DNA of 64,000 nucleotides from Proales similis (GCA_019059635.1 JAGVRJ010000015.1:186001-250000); one strand, 5' to 3'. Shown: positions 43,463 to 55,859, counted from the stretch's first letter. Numbers and translations are program-made. Notes: generated from the letters alone by a model not told the origin.

Positions 43463-43966
43463 GCCCGTGACAGCCAAGTTTGACACGTTTGTGATCGAGT
43501 TTCGAGTGAAACATTGACAATAAACAAGTAGCAGCGAAATAGAAAACAGTCGAGCGTCACAGCCAGGGGCCAAGGAAGGAAGGCGCAGGGTCCAGTAAAA
43601 AAAGGGAAGTGTGTGGGCTATGAAACGAAGGCCAGGCAGAGTTGGGCTTTTTTGAGAGTTTGCGAAAATGGATTTAATTTGCTCGCTGGCTGACGGATTC
43701 TAGAAGCAGAACAGAAACTTGAGCAAAAATGAATCGCACATTGGACGAGAATTGTGACGCAATTGGGCCGAGCGCTGCCAATAGACGCACTCGAATTTAG
43801 CGCGCAAATGACGTAGTCAAGAGATAAGAGCGGCCCTGATTGAAATCAGACATGGTCAACGAGTGGCCAATCTATAAAGCGGTCGTCGGCAGGCAGCTGT
43901 CAAATCAATAGTCGTCGTCGTCTTTGTCATCTCAAACAAATCGACAATCTGAACGCAAAACAAAAA
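43463..43966 (+). promoter_or_regulatory. Intergenic with TATA box of the LRR gene
   Basis: AATAAA at ~43520 probably ends the M15 transcript. TATAAAGC at 43873-43880 lies ~90 bases before the LRR gene ATG at 43967. Nothing else is recognised. Confidence 0.5.
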
Positions 43967-44986
43967 ATGAAGAATTTGGCCAACTGCTCTCTCAGCTGTG
44001 TGCTGCTGCTGCTGCTGGCGACAGTGGCCAGCTCAAAGTCAAAAGACGGCCAAGCAGTGAGCGGCAATCAAGAAAAGAGAGCCATCATGAACTGGTTCGT
44101 CAAAAAGCAATGCCAGTTCTACGCAGAGGAGATGATCGTCTGCCGCGGACTGAACATGACCAACTTTGATCTGATCGAATGGCCCAAGCACATCGAACAG
44201 ATTCAGCACATCAGCTTCACAGGCAACACAATAGACACGGCCAACAAGAGCATATTCGTGCAGCCGATTCGACTCGAGTCGCTTGAGCTCAGTGAGAACA
44301 AGATGCGCGTTCTGGGCGGCGCTCATGTGTTTGCCAATCTCAAAGAGGTGAAGCATCTGAATCTGAGTCTCAATCGACTGAATTTGAGCACAGACGAAGA
44401 GTTCGGCTCGTTGAGGCCTCTTGGCGGCAGTCTGCGCTCTCTGTCGCTCAACAGCGCCTTTCATCCGGGCCTCGATTCAAAGCAAACAGTCGAGCAGATC
44501 GTCAGCTTGTTGAAAATGAGCTCATTGACGAGTCTGGTCAGACTGGAGCTGGACCACAACGGCTTGGAGACGTTCGCGCTCGAGCAGATCATCTGCAACG
44601 CGCCCAAGCTCGAGCAGCTCTACGTGCGCGGCAATCGGTTCGAGTCGATTGCGATCGGCAGCAGCTGCATCGCTCGGATGAAGGAGCTCAAGCTCTGGCG
44701 ACTCGATTTGTCCAACAACCGCATCGCCAGTCTGAACGAGTTTGACATTCGAATTGTGCGCGCCATTCACACGATGAGCGAGCAGTTCCGCGTCGATCTG
44801 ACCGGCAACCCGTTCAGGTGCACGTGCGAGCTCAGCGAGTTCCTCAAATTCATCAAACACCATCCGCACTATTACATATTCGCGCACGCGTTCGAATACA
44901 AATGCACCGACCCGGTGTCGTTTCCGTTCACGTTGAACAAGAGAATGGCAGAGAGCAAGCTGGAGCTCGTCTGCCATTCGACTTAG
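43967..44986 (+). CDS. Secreted leucine-rich-repeat protein
   Basis: Single exon, 339 residues. Residues 1-23 are a signal peptide (LSCVLLLLLATVASS). A short Cys pair (KKQCQFYAEEMIVCRGL) acts as an N-terminal cap. About six to seven LRR units follow, for example RLESLELSENKMRVLGG, VKHLNLSLNRLNLS, LVRLELDHNGLETFA, LEQLYVRGNRFESIA and LWRLDLSNNRIASLN. A C-terminal LRRCT cap follows (DLTGNPFRCTCELSEFLKF...YKCTDP...LVC) with its four cysteines. No transmembrane segment or GPI signal is seen, so it is predicted to be secreted. The repeat-plus-LRRCT plan resembles the ectodomains of TPBG and other extracellular LRR adhesion proteins. Ligand unknown. An AATAAA follows at ~45035. Confidence 0.85.
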   Translation: MKNLANCSLSCVLLLLLATVASSKSKDGQAVSGNQEKRAIMNWFVKKQCQFYAEEMIVCRGLNMTNFDLIEWPKHIEQIQHISFTGNTIDTANKSIFVQPIRLESLELSENKMRVLGGAHVFANLKEVKHLNLSLNRLNLSTDEEFGSLRPLGGSLRSLSLNSAFHPGLDSKQTVEQIVSLLKMSSLTSLVRLELDHNGLETFALEQIICNAPKLEQLYVRGNRFESIAIGSSCIARMKELKLWRLDLSNNRIASLNEFDIRIVRAIHTMSEQFRVDLTGNPFRCTCELSEFLKFIKHHPHYYIFAHAFEYKCTDPVSFPFTLNKRMAESKLELVCHST

Positions 44987-45288
44987 CTCCGATCCGCTTT
45001 TGTCCGCTTCTTTCCGCCCTTGTTGTCGGCGATGAATAAAATCTGCTTGCCGTCTCGCTTTTGATTTTATTTCTTAGACACAAATTGAGCAGCTATTGGT
45101 CGGCGACCGACTAGAAATACAATACAATAGACCTTCAAGAAATACAATAGACGCACAGACACGAACCGGTTAGGTAAGGTGACTTGCGAATGACTAGAAA
45201 GAGCTTTTGAGCTCTTGACGACAACAACAGCAAAAGACCCACAAGACCAAGTGACTAGGGTGACGCTTTGGACCGGTTGTGCTAAGGC

Positions 45289-47447
45289 TTAGAGGCTGTG
45301 ATTGCAAGGCTTGCTCCAATGACTACTGCCGGCCAGAGAGCCAGAGCCGCGCCAGTACATGTTGACCAGATTGGCCGAGAAGTTGAGCGCATCGAGTCGG
45401 TCGCTGTTGCTGTGCGTCTCTGAGCCCAAGCGCGTCGATTTTGTTCTTGTCTTGTAGCATTCGGACGCGGTCAGTATTCTTTCTTTGGCCAGGCTGAGTC
45501 GCACTTCGCTGAGCGAGCGCTTGTCACCGCCGAAATTCACCACCATTCGCTTGGGATGCTTTGATTGGCGAGAGCTGCTCATAGCCATCGCTGCTGCTGC
45601 TCTCTGGCTCGAACAGCATTTCATGCACTTGCAGCTGGGCAGTAGCGAGTCGCGGCCGGGCCTCTTGCTGCTCGACGAATTGCTCTTGGCCACGCCGATT
45701 TCAATCTCATGCAGACTGTCGAATGAGTCGGCGCGTCGTGCGCTCTCGTACGCCGCACTGCTCTCTCGGCTCCGGCATCTTCGCATCTTCTTCTTTATGA
45801 CGTCCAGGTTGCAGACGAGCTGCAGTGGCGCCGGCTTGCATCTCATCAGACTTGACGGTTTACAACAAGCGCGGCCATCGACCAATTGCTCTTGCGGCTG
45901 TCGCTGCTGGAGTGCGCCTTTGCTTTTCAGGCAGCGTCTGTTCTCCTCCTCGATGCTCTTTAGACGAATGTGACGCAGGAACTTGTCGATCGGATCGCTT
46001 CGGTGACACTTGAACAAGCAGCTCACACGGCAACAGTTCATGTAGCCGACCATTTGCTTTTTGAATCGTCTCTGAGAGCAAAAATCGATTTAGAGAGAGA
46101 GAGAGAGAGAGATGGAGTGCTGTGTGTTGAGCTCACGTTTATGAGGCAGTTTAGGAACGGATTGTAGCAAAAGTGACTGAAAGCCAACAGATGGGTGCAC
46201 AGCCAGACGATCTTCAAGCTCTCGGGTGAACTGAACGGGCAGAAGAAGGCACGTTTGAATTAGTCTCATGCGAGCGAGTGAAGCAAATTGAATGCTTACA
46301 GTCGACTGGTCAAGAATTTTGGCGAGATGGCGTAGACAAGTGCGTTCAATTGAAGCGGAAACCAGCACAGGCTGAAGCAGACGATGATCAATAGGAGCAT
46401 TTTGATCAGCTTGCGCTTGTTCCTCTGTCTGGCGCTGAGCTGACTGCTCTCTTGCTCGGTGCTGGTCGCGTTCAGACTTAGACGAGAGCGCACCCGATGC
46501 GAGTAGTACAATATGTTCGAATAGGCCACGCAGAGAACAGTGACCGGCAGAATGTACTGGACCGCGCTGAGCAGAGCGATGTAGAGACGGAAGGGAACTG
46601 TGGCCTCCTTCTTGGTCGAACAAGACAGCAGAAGCGCTTCACTCGGCTCGGTTTGAGCTTTGAACAAGTCGAACGAAAGCTCGCTCATCGAAGACTCGTC
46701 CAGCAAACGGTCGATGGTGGCGTTCAGGTCAATCGGGACCGAGTGTGGATGTGACGAGCCGTTCGAATGACCGAGATTGTCCATTTCACTCTGATAGTCG
46801 AATTGAGCCAGGTCCTGATCGATCAGACTGGAAACGAGCGAGTCTTGGTCGGATACTTGATGCACAATAAATGTCCAGGGCAGACTGATGGCGACCGATA
46901 GGAGCCAAATGAACGCTATTATGAGCAGACACTGAGCTCGACTCAGCTTGGGCCTGAACGGGAACACGATGACGACGTAGCACTCGAGCGAGGCGGCGAT
47001 CATCGTGAACGTGTTCAAGTTTATTGACGTGGTGCTCAGCACCGGCAAGAGCTTGCACATGAGCGCCGGCAAGTTGAGATTGGCGCTCAGCTCGAGCCAG
47101 AATTGAAACGGCGCGCAGCATGTGTAGATCAGATTGGCCACTGTGATGTTGGCCAAGAACAGGTTGGTCACCGATCGCAGATTGCTCGGTCGCATCAGAA
47201 CAAACAAGATGAGCAGATTGCTCGACGCCGACAGCACTGTGGCCGTCGAGTAGAGAATCACAAACATCACGAAGAGTCGACTGCTCGCCCAGTCCGGCGT
47301 CGGGCTGTAAATCGACAACGTGTCCGGCTCGAGGATCATGTTTATGAGCGCGGACGGACTGCGTCTCTCCAGCTCCGGCCCGACCAGCTCAGTCAACGCG
47401 TTGAACGCGATCACGTCTTTTACCAGTCGCTCGCTCTCGTCCAGCAT
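45289..47447 (-). CDS. NPF/NPY-type peptide GPCR with ECY in place of DRY
   Basis: Three exons, 47447-46300, 46230-46137 and 46071-45289, join in frame for 674 residues. TM1 ATVLSASSNLLILFVLMRP, TM2 SVTNLFLANITVANLIYTC, TM3 to SLECYVVIVFPFRPKLS, and TM6 KMLLLIIVCFSLCWFPLQLN have the look of neuropeptide F/Y, tachykinin-like receptors (FPFRPKLS, CWFP). The DRY motif reads Glu155-Cys156-Tyr: Arg3.50 is lost. TM7, completed by exon 2, is LAFSHFCYNPFLNCLIN, so NPxxY reads NPFLN. The second extracellular loop is ~90 residues with NGS and NAT sites. A ~260-residue Ser/Arg/Cys-rich cytoplasmic tail follows, far longer than usual. The frame stays open across all junctions, so it is not a pseudogene; signalling may be biased or inactive. 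Confidence 0.85.
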
Positions 47448-50400
47448 CTCTTTTCTTTTGCCTCTTTCTCCTCGACGCCTGGCTGTTTGTTAGCACGACG
47501 TCTAGCAGCAGCAGCAGCACTCTCGATTCAGATTGATTTCTCTCCGGATTGAATTCCTTCGGCTCTCAATGTCAATCTTGGCGTTGTCTGTTATGCTTGC
47601 TGCTTCTGTTCTAGCGTTCTCGTTTCGACAACAATCATTAGAAAAGAATAACACAAACAGCAGCATCAGCAGCAGCCGCAGTTGGAATGCGAATTTGATC
47701 CGATCTGACGATAATGGAATTTAAATGGAAAATTGAGGGAAAAAAGAGACAGACGATAGCGACAAAAATGAATGAATTGATTTAATCTAAATAGCGGCGC
47801 CTTGGAGCACAATCGACCAAGAGAGGCAGCAAGAGATGATCGATGCTCTTAAAAAATGTGAAATTGCAAAATTCGCCTTCAATCGATCAGAAATGGAAAC
47901 GATGCAAGAAATAGAGAGAGAGAGAGAGGGAAATGTAGCGAATTATTTAAACAAACAGATGCGTCAAATGATAATAAAGCTGCTGCGCAAATAGAGACGC
48001 CGCTGCCGAGTTTGGCTCGAAACCATCATACGGCAAGCTCCTGTTGCCGCTGTCCTCCTCTTTGTCATCATTCTAATGGCTTCGCTCATTTGTGCATCAT
48101 CAATTGCGTCAAAGCTGTCCAAGTGCAAATGTGTGTGTGTTGCAAACACTCAAATGTCAAACTCAGTCAGTAAAATGAAAATGTGCGGCAAATGAGATTC
48201 GGCAAAGCGAATCAACCAGTCGAATTCAAATCGATGCGCCACAGCAGTTGCTACAGACGCCTCTCTATTTATCAAACTGTACACATGTCCACGATGCGAT
48301 GAATAATATTTTGATTAATTCTCTTGTCTGTGGGCATGTGAATGACAATAATTGGAAATGATTTTAAAAAAGCAGACTCTTATTTAACGCCGATTCTAAA
48401 AATAAACCAAAATGAAAAGAAATCTTGCCAGCCTGGAAATGAATTTCAATTAGCAAAAACGGCCTTAAACCGGTGCGATTTGGGTCGAAGATGTTTGTCT
48501 CATTGGCATATTCCGTCGTTTATATACCACCTCTCCCCTACATGCCTGTCTGTATCAATTTTCGTAAGAAAGAAATTGCCTGCTCGCACAGTCAAGCACT
48601 GGGTTGGCCATGAGCGCCTTTCAGTCACGCCAGTCCTATTCTAATCAAGTCAATCTCACGGTAAAAGCAGGCAAGGGTGGCACTTCCACCGCCAACCTGG
48701 CTTTTCCGCCATTGACGAGTCAGCAACGCACACATAGACAGACACTCTAATGAAAAGGCCCAATCGTAGCAAGGACGAGAATTCCGCTCAAGCGACTCAT
48801 TCGATTAGATTCAAAAGTTGCCAATTCCGGCAAATTATCCAGTTAGTGTGCTCAACTGCAAGCAACTAAATTGAATCGAGAGTAGAAAATCGATTTCAGA
48901 TCAGGCCACAGTGAGCCATTCAGATTAGGCAATTCTTCACAATTAGTTGGCAGTCTGGCAGTAAATGAGGAACCAAGAAGGCGTTCGCCCAGTAATCTGC
49001 TCTATTGCGAGTGGCAAGCCAAGGAGAGAAATTGCTCGCTGTCGACCATAGAGTTCTCAAAGCGAAATCGGCGCATTTTAATGCAAAGACAGAATAGAAA
49101 TAGAAACAGCGCTCGGGAAGATCACGGGTTAGATGCGGATGCGTGCCAGCGTGCGCTCATAATCAGACTAAAGCTGGCGTCAAAATGTGACTCGAAAATG
49201 CACTGCTTCGGCAAAATGAGAAAAGATTTCCGGAGCTCGTGTCAACGCACTTAAGCGGGCGCACAAGAATCTGGAACAGTCAGTCCAGGATCACGGCTCG
49301 CTCGCGATTGCAGATGTTGCATTCTGCTTTGTAATTTAAATAAATTTCGGCCGGCGTCTTGCCAAGTCAATCAAATAGAACAAAAGCAGAAACAGGCGAG
49401 CGACAACGCCAAACCAAGGCCGAGACAAATGATCCGGTGCGCTCGTTTTGCCTATTCTTCATTTTTCCTATCAATCAGTCCCATGGCAAATCTTGCGCTG
49501 ACGGGCTGATTGGAAAATCTGATAAGACTGTGACAGAGAGGACAATTCGCCAACAGGAGATTGCGGAGATGAAGAAAGGCGATGCCAAGAGACTAACGAT
49601 TTGAAAATGTGTCGGCCCCTCTGACGAGCAGGCAGGAAATATGAGAGACATTTGCTGACTGATCGCGAATCAGTTGGATTCGCGAACACTGTGAAAGCGA
49701 ATGCGAGCAGAAGCAACCACGCAATAGGCAGCCGTTCGAGTGCGCCGAATCAATTTTTTCAAGACTCTCAAGGCCGACAAATCCAAACAAGACCAAAACG
49801 GAATCGCCGAGCCAACTCTAGGAGGTTCTGATTCATCATAATCGTCACTATTGAGGCACGGGAGCTGGAGCAGACTGGGCCACGTGGTCGCAAAATTGCC
49901 TGGTAGCCTCTTTTAAGTCAAGCATTTCGCTTCGGTCAGGTTCTATTTTTATTGTTTGGGACAGGTGCTGTGTTCTGGCGGGCAACTCTAGTCTCTTGGA
50001 AGCAGCGCTTCTCTTGCAGGGTTCTATTAGCTGGCAGAATAAACTCTGCCTCTTACTGGTTCTCTCGCTCTGCCTGTAAGAGACAAAGAATAAATGAAAA
50101 GATGTGATCTACTGCGAGTCTCTTTCTGTTTTAGGTGTAAAGCTCTGGTGATAAAAGAATTCATTGGATGATGATTTGTACTCTGTGCAGCTCGATTTCA
50201 TTTCGACGCGAGCAGCAACCAGCAACTTTGTTCAAGTGAAGGGTTCAAGTGTAAGAATAAGTGCAGCTGAATTAACGCAATTAAACACGGCGCCAATTTG
50301 ACGCTCTCTAACTGTTGCTTGCGAGCGTTCATCTTCAACTCTTGGAGGCGCGTGAAAAGTGCCAAGAAATTGGTGAGAAATCGTCAAGAAAATGACGCCG

Positions 50401-50541
50401 AATATGAATGCGAGCGCGCTTAAGCATGATGGAACCAGCAGCAGCAGCACAAACAAAAGTAAACAAGCAAGCGAGAATTGAAGCAATTTAGGCGTTTGTG
50501 CATGCGTGTGTGCTTCACCGATTCAAGAAGTTGATCAAAAG
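47448..50541. other. 3.1-kb intergenic region
   Basis: I see no gene. It is AT-rich in parts, with a GA run at ~47911-47928, an AGC run at ~47660-47676 and a TG run at ~48130-48140. Short frames have no domains. The part next to 50542 probably holds the promoter and leader of opsin 1. Confidence 0.5.
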
Positions 50542-51907
50542 ATGCTAGCCAATGAGACCGACATTGACCTGTACAGCCGACCATCGCCGGTCGACTGCTG
50601 GAAGCTGAATCTGGTCGCAGTCTACTGCGTGGTGCTGTTCGCGCTCAGCGTGACGTTCAACTCGCTGCTGTTGTGGATATTCTTCCGCTACAAAGAGCTC
50701 AGATCGCCTGTCAACACGTTCATAATCGCCATCACAATATTGAATCTGGTCGGCTCCATGTCCGAGTTTCCGTTCGTGATCACCAGCAATCTCTACTGCA
50801 GATGGATGGCGCGCAAGCTCGGCTGCTTTGTCAGCGGCTTCATCATGTACTTTGTGGGCTGCTCTCAAATCTACCTGATGGCGGCCATCTCATTCGAAAG
50901 GTGACGGCGGAAAAAAGACAAAAACTCAGATTGCCTGAAATGCTTTGTTTTTTTAAGGTTCATAATCGTCTACAAGCCGCTGAGCTTCAAGAGCATTGAC
51001 TTTAAGGTGAGCTGCATGTGGATCGCAATCTGCTTGGGCGCAGGCGCCCTCTGGGCCCTCTTTCCGCTTGTTGGCTGGTCGTACTACTCGTTGGAAGGAG
51101 CTCTAACAAGCTGCAGCGTCGAATGGGCCGAGAGAAGCGTCAACGTGATCAGCTACAACATGACCATATTTCTGTTTGTGTTCATTGTGCCGCTCGTCTT
51201 GATCGTGTTCACCAACGTCAAGCTCCTTCTCATTGTGAGTAATTTTCTCGCCTCGACCGAATCGATCTAATTTAAGCCGCGCTCGGATCTCGACTCATGC
51301 TGTTCACGCAGATCAAGAGCATGCCCAAGATGGGCGGCAATCAGGACGCCAAAGCGAAAAAGAAGGCCGCCGCCGAACGCACTCTCACTATCATCATGAT
51401 GCTGCTCATTTGTAAGCTGATGTCGATCGCCTCACTTTTCTAGACTCAATCTTTAACTCGGCCGAACAGTGTTCTTTGTGATCAGCTGGACTCCATATGC
51501 ACTCGTCTGCCTCTACGTGGCGTTCATCGACGCACATCTGCCGCCGATGTACGGCACCTTGCCGGCCATGTTCGCCAAGTCCTGCATGGTCTGGACCTCA
51601 GTGCTCTACATATTCTCAAACAAGCAGCTGAGGGAGAAGCTCAAGCCCAGCCTGTTCTACCTGGCCGAGGAGAAGAAAGAGGAAATCTCGCTGAGTCGAG
51701 GTCTGTGTTTCATTTTCGTCTTCCCCGTGCCCTCTTTCTCTATGTCTCTGTCTGTCTCTGTCTGTCTCTCTTTCTATCTGTCTATTTCGCTGTTTGCCCG
51801 TTCTGTTCAACGTGCCAATTTGACAATTTTCAACATTTAATCGATTTTCTCCAATTATAGACCAAGCGACCATGAAAGTCAGCCAAGCGGACCCAGCCCA
51901 GGCCTAA
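50542..51907 (+). CDS. Opsin 1 (retinal Lys kept, NPxxY lost)
   Basis: Five exons, 50542-50900, 50958-51234, 51312-51411, 51470-51700 and 51861-51907, join in frame for 337 residues. The ATG at 50542 is chosen; the longer frame starts with GTG. Seven TMs. The retinal Schiff-base lysine is Lys282 in MFAKSCMVWTSVLY (codon 51577-51579). A glutamate in SLEGALTSC aligns with bovine Glu181, while the position of Glu113 is serine, so Glu181 is the expected counterion. TM3 ends SFERF and TM6 has SWTPYA. After the lysine, NPxxY is replaced by TSVLY. The tail ends VSQADPAQA, like the rhodopsin C-terminus. The sequence suggests a tetraopsin or ciliary-type relative; subfamily uncertain. Light sensing via retinal is expected. 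Confidence 0.92.
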
Positions 51908-54375
51908 GGGTTCCTCTTTGCTTCACTGTGAGGCTGCTCTAGTCAACAGCTCTGAGCAACAGCGTCAGGCTGATCTAGTCATTAGCGTCGTCTTTTTCTT
52001 TTCTTATTGTCGTCATCGTCTCCGATCAGCGTCTCTTCTCTGTCTGTCTGACTGTGTCTGTTTCTCTCAATTTCTCGCCTCTTGCTCTTGTTCTGCTTGT
52101 TATCTAATCACCAAATTGTCTCAATTTTCACTCATTTGCATTCGCGCGCACACACACACATGGCACTCTCAAGCAGCGACCTTCTCGATTCCCAGCGGGG
52201 CGTTGTTCAAATTCAGTGTCGCTTCGTTTCGTGTTGTTTCATGCCTTTGGCAAATAGATTCCTTGCTCGTTAGATGGCAAAAAATGAAAGAGTACGACGA
52301 CAGCGAGCGCTATTTCTCTCTTCAGTCTTTCGTCTTCATTTACATTTGCAATAAATTTTTAAAACAAAAGAACACCCTCACTCACAGACTTGGGGGAAGG
52401 GGAGAGAGTGAGAAACGAGCATGGCCAAATTGAATAGCACTGTTGCTAATTCTTGCGCGCCTAATTGAAACGCACAGCCCTTTCGTGCCGACAAAGCACA
52501 GTGTGTGCGAGACACAGGAGAGAAAGAGAGAGAGAGAGAGAGGGGAAGCCGAGAGAGGGAGACGAGAGAGTTGAGTGAATAGAGACTAGACAAGTGGATG
52601 CGGATATTGGAAATGGAATCCTCCTTTTCAGTTTGGTTATTCAACACGGTCGCATAAAGAAGATGCGAAGAAAGGAGCCTAGAGTGAGCATTGAGTAGAA
52701 GTGAACTCTTATGAGCCATTTGAACGTCATTACTGCTTCATTCTGTTTCAAGCAGCTTGTCGTTCTTATGTGAATGTACTTGAGCGGAAGTGTGTGACTG
52801 GGCTTGCAATGATGAATAAGCGAACCAGATAGAAGAAGAGAGGAAGCGAAGGAGAGAGAGAGAGAGAGTGAGAGCTATGGAGAGCGACTTAGGCAGCAAT
52901 CGGTCGAGGTAGAACGAGAGTAAGGGCCAAATAGAAAGCCAGATGAAGAGAGCATCTAATCAATGGATGTTTGTAATTATCTCGGGAAAAGACGCTACCT
53001 TTGGGATGAGTCTATTTCTCCATGTTCTTCTCTCTCTGTCTCTCTGTCGTTTGCTATTTGTGTCCTTCTCAATCTATTTTCAATTCATTGCATTCAATCA
53101 TCACATTTCATAAAAATCAATTTCAATTTTCAAATGATTTCTGCTCGCCTCCTAAATCTGGATTCTCAATAACATTATGCTGCTGAACGTACGCCCGATC
53201 GCTTCTTGTAGCAAATTGAACGAAGTGAGCCACATCTGATTGCATCTGAATGTGCAGATCGAATGAGAGAGCGAGTGAGAATGAGAGAGCAGGCTTTGGG
53301 CGAGAGAGCAGAGTTCGGGCGAGAGAGAGAGAGAAAAGGCGAGGAAGGAAGTTAAAAACCTGAATGCCAAATTCATTCATTTCCCTTCGATTGTTGATCA
53401 AATCAAACACGCGTGAGAGAAAATTTGCTTCATGCTCGATTCTCATTCGCTATCGACTGAATTCTGTTTGTTCAGCAGCCTTCTCATCGATCGCGCACAG
53501 AATGCCACTTCTTCTTCTTCTTCTTCTTGTTGAGCATGTCGCACGTTGATAGTTTCATCATGACCAACTCTGAGTTGCCAGAAATCTGAAATTAGATAAA
53601 TAGGCGGGCAAACCCTTCAACCTTTCTCGATTCGCCTTCTGGCTTCCGTCACAAGCAAATATTCGGCGTCATGATTGACTCTTGCTGCCTTTCATCCAAT
53701 TTTCGTTTGGCATCCATTTGCTTAATCATTTTCGCCTTGGTTTCCTCGACAGCGAGTGCACTATCTCGCCATGACACGTCTTTGCGGCCAAGAGGGGAAA
53801 TAGGTGACTGAAAAGAGTGACTGAAACTCAAGAGCGTCAGTTTGAACAGTTGAAGACCAGATCACGAATTTTCTTGCTCAGACTTGAATTTTCTTGCAAT
53901 TTTGTACAAGTACTTGCATCGCATCCAGTCTTTCGTTATTAGGCGGCTCTATATCACTGGGCAGGAATTCTATTTTTATGCCATAATCCTCTTGTCAGAT
54001 CAAAGAGACATGATCGATGCTGCTAATCGGCTTAAAGCATCAGCATTTGCTATTAGTCCATCGAATTGTGCCAAGTCAGCGAGTCGACATTTTCAAAAAT
54101 AAGGTGTCAATCATTCAGATCTGGCGTTCATGATCGTCACGCTAAAAGGCCAATTTGCTTCGATAAGGCGAATCGCTGGCAGCCAGCACAATGCAACAAG
54201 GCGATAGGCATGAGGAAGCGTTACATTTGAACGCCTCTCTTGCTTTATTTCGTTTAATTTCATTTAATGAGGCCGAGGCGAGCAGGTGCGCAGAGGCCAA
54301 TTGACGCTTGGCAGCGGAGATTTTTGCCGCCAACATCATCATCATCATCTTAGAATTTCTGGAGGCGCATTTTAG
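51908..54375. other. 2.5-kb region between the tandem opsins
   Basis: No gene is supported. GA-rich runs occur at 52523-52541, 52852-52872 and 53319-53333, a CTT run at 53508-53528 and a CAT run at 54335-54350. It should include the opsin 1 3' UTR and the opsin 2 promoter, though I see no clear TATA. Confidence 0.5.
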
Positions 54376-55616
54376 ATGAATCAGTCTGAGAATTTCAATC
54401 GCTCGGTGTTCGGCACCGAATTCATCAGCTCTCCGGTGGACTGCAGAGTGCTCAAGTCACTTGGCCTGTACACTGCGATTGTGTTCGCGGCCAGCCTCGT
54501 ACTCAATACCACTCTTCTTCTCATCTTTTACCATCATCGCTCGCTGTGCTCGTCGTTGAACAAATTCGTCATCTCTCTGACACTGTTCAACCTGATCGGC
54601 TCTATTCTAGAGTACCCGCCCATAATCTGGAGCAATTTTAGTTGTGGGTAAGCAGCTGCCGGCGTCATTTTGCCCTTCTAAGCGCACGTTTGACTTGATC
54701 GGCATTTAAAAAAGGTGGCCGTTCGGCTACGCCGCCTGCATATTCAGCGGTTTTGTCATGTACTGGGTGGGATGCGCGAGCATATTCCTCATGGTCGCCA
54801 TCTCATTAGAGCGTTATTTAATTACCAGCAACCCGCTGAGTATGCAGAGCTTCAAGCCCAGCACGGTTTACATGGCTGTGGCGGCCTCAACTCTCACCGG
54901 CCTGTTCTGGGCGTTGTTGCCGCTGCTCGGCTGGTCGCACTATTCGCTCGAGGGCGCCCTCACCAGCTGCAGTGTCGAATGGAACGAGAGGAATTTTGCT
55001 GTGATCAGCTACAACCTGGCCATGTTCCTGTTTGTCTACTTCATACCGCTGGCGATGATCATCTGCACAAACTACAAGCTGCTGTTCATGGTCAAGGACT
55101 TGAGGCGGGTGCTGATCTCGTTGAAACGCGACCGAGAAGTGCAGCGCATGGTCAGGTTTGAACGAAAGGCCACAATAAACTCGATGATTCTGATCGGTAA
55201 GTAGCAATTACGCAGCCGCAGCCGATCAGCTCGTTCTAATCAAACCCGCAAGCCGGCTTCTTTTTCTCGTGGACACCGTACGCCATAGTCACACTCTACA
55301 TCGCCTTCATCGACTCGGAGGGCGTCTCGCCCCTCCTGGCCACTCTGCCCGCCCTGTTCGCCAAGTCCTCTATGCTGTGGCCGGCGCTCTACTTCATTCT
55401 GTTCGACAAGAAAATGAAATCGCGAGTGAACAAGAATCTCTACCTGAACTTGTTCAGGCCAAAGCGCAAATCCGATCCCAACGAGCAGGAGGCCAAAATA
55501 TTGAGTAAATTTGCCTTTTCGTTTCTCTTTCCCGCTCTGACTCACAAAACCAAATTGAAGACAACCGCCTCTACATGAGACGAATGCAGGGCAGGAGAAT
55601 GAACTCGAACCTGTGA
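54376..55616 (+). CDS. Opsin 2 (tandem paralogue, retinal Lys kept, NPxxY lost)
   Basis: Four exons, 54376-54647, 54715-55196, 55253-55504 and 55561-55616, join in frame for 353 residues. The N-terminus has NRS and TM2 ends at NFSCG. TM3 is AACIFSGFVMYWVGCASIF and ends AISLERYLITSNP, keeping ERY. The second loop GWSHYSLEGALTSCSVEW is nearly identical to that of opsin 1, with the Glu181-equivalent. TM6 is FFFSWTPYAIVTLYIAF. The retinal lysine is Lys289 in LFAKSSMLWPALYFILF (codon 55363-55365), and the NPxxY position reads PALYF. The intron in front of TM6 matches opsin 1 in site and phase, but the ERY-codon intron of opsin 1 is absent and a TM2 intron is present instead. It probably senses light alongside opsin 1. 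Confidence 0.92.
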
Positions 55617-55859
55617 CGCCTCTTTTCGAACCGACTCATTCGTCTGCTCCTGATGGCTTTTCATTTTATTCAAAGCAAAAAAAAAAAATTGACAACATGG
55701 CACAAGAAGCTTCTGACGGCTGTGCTGGCTTAAGCAGGCGCAGAATCCCTCTTTCCTAAATTATTCCTCACGCAATAAAAAGCAAGCCTAAAAGAGTTTC
55801 AAGCCTAAAAGAATTGGTTCTTTTGCTTGAAGCGGGAGGTGATTGCCCGAAGCGGGAGA
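55617..55859. other. Shared 3' flank of opsin 2 and the convergent GPCR
   Basis: TTTATT near 55667 is a minus-strand AATAAA for the receptor that ends at 55860. AATAAAAAGC near 55775 is a plus-strand signal for opsin 2. The two genes are convergent and 243 bases apart. Confidence 0.5.

Noticed and set aside
50506-50541. N-terminal extension of opsin 1 beginning at a GTG
   Set aside because: There is no ATG in the extension; the ATG at 50542 gives a normal opsin N-terminus with an NET glycosylation site.
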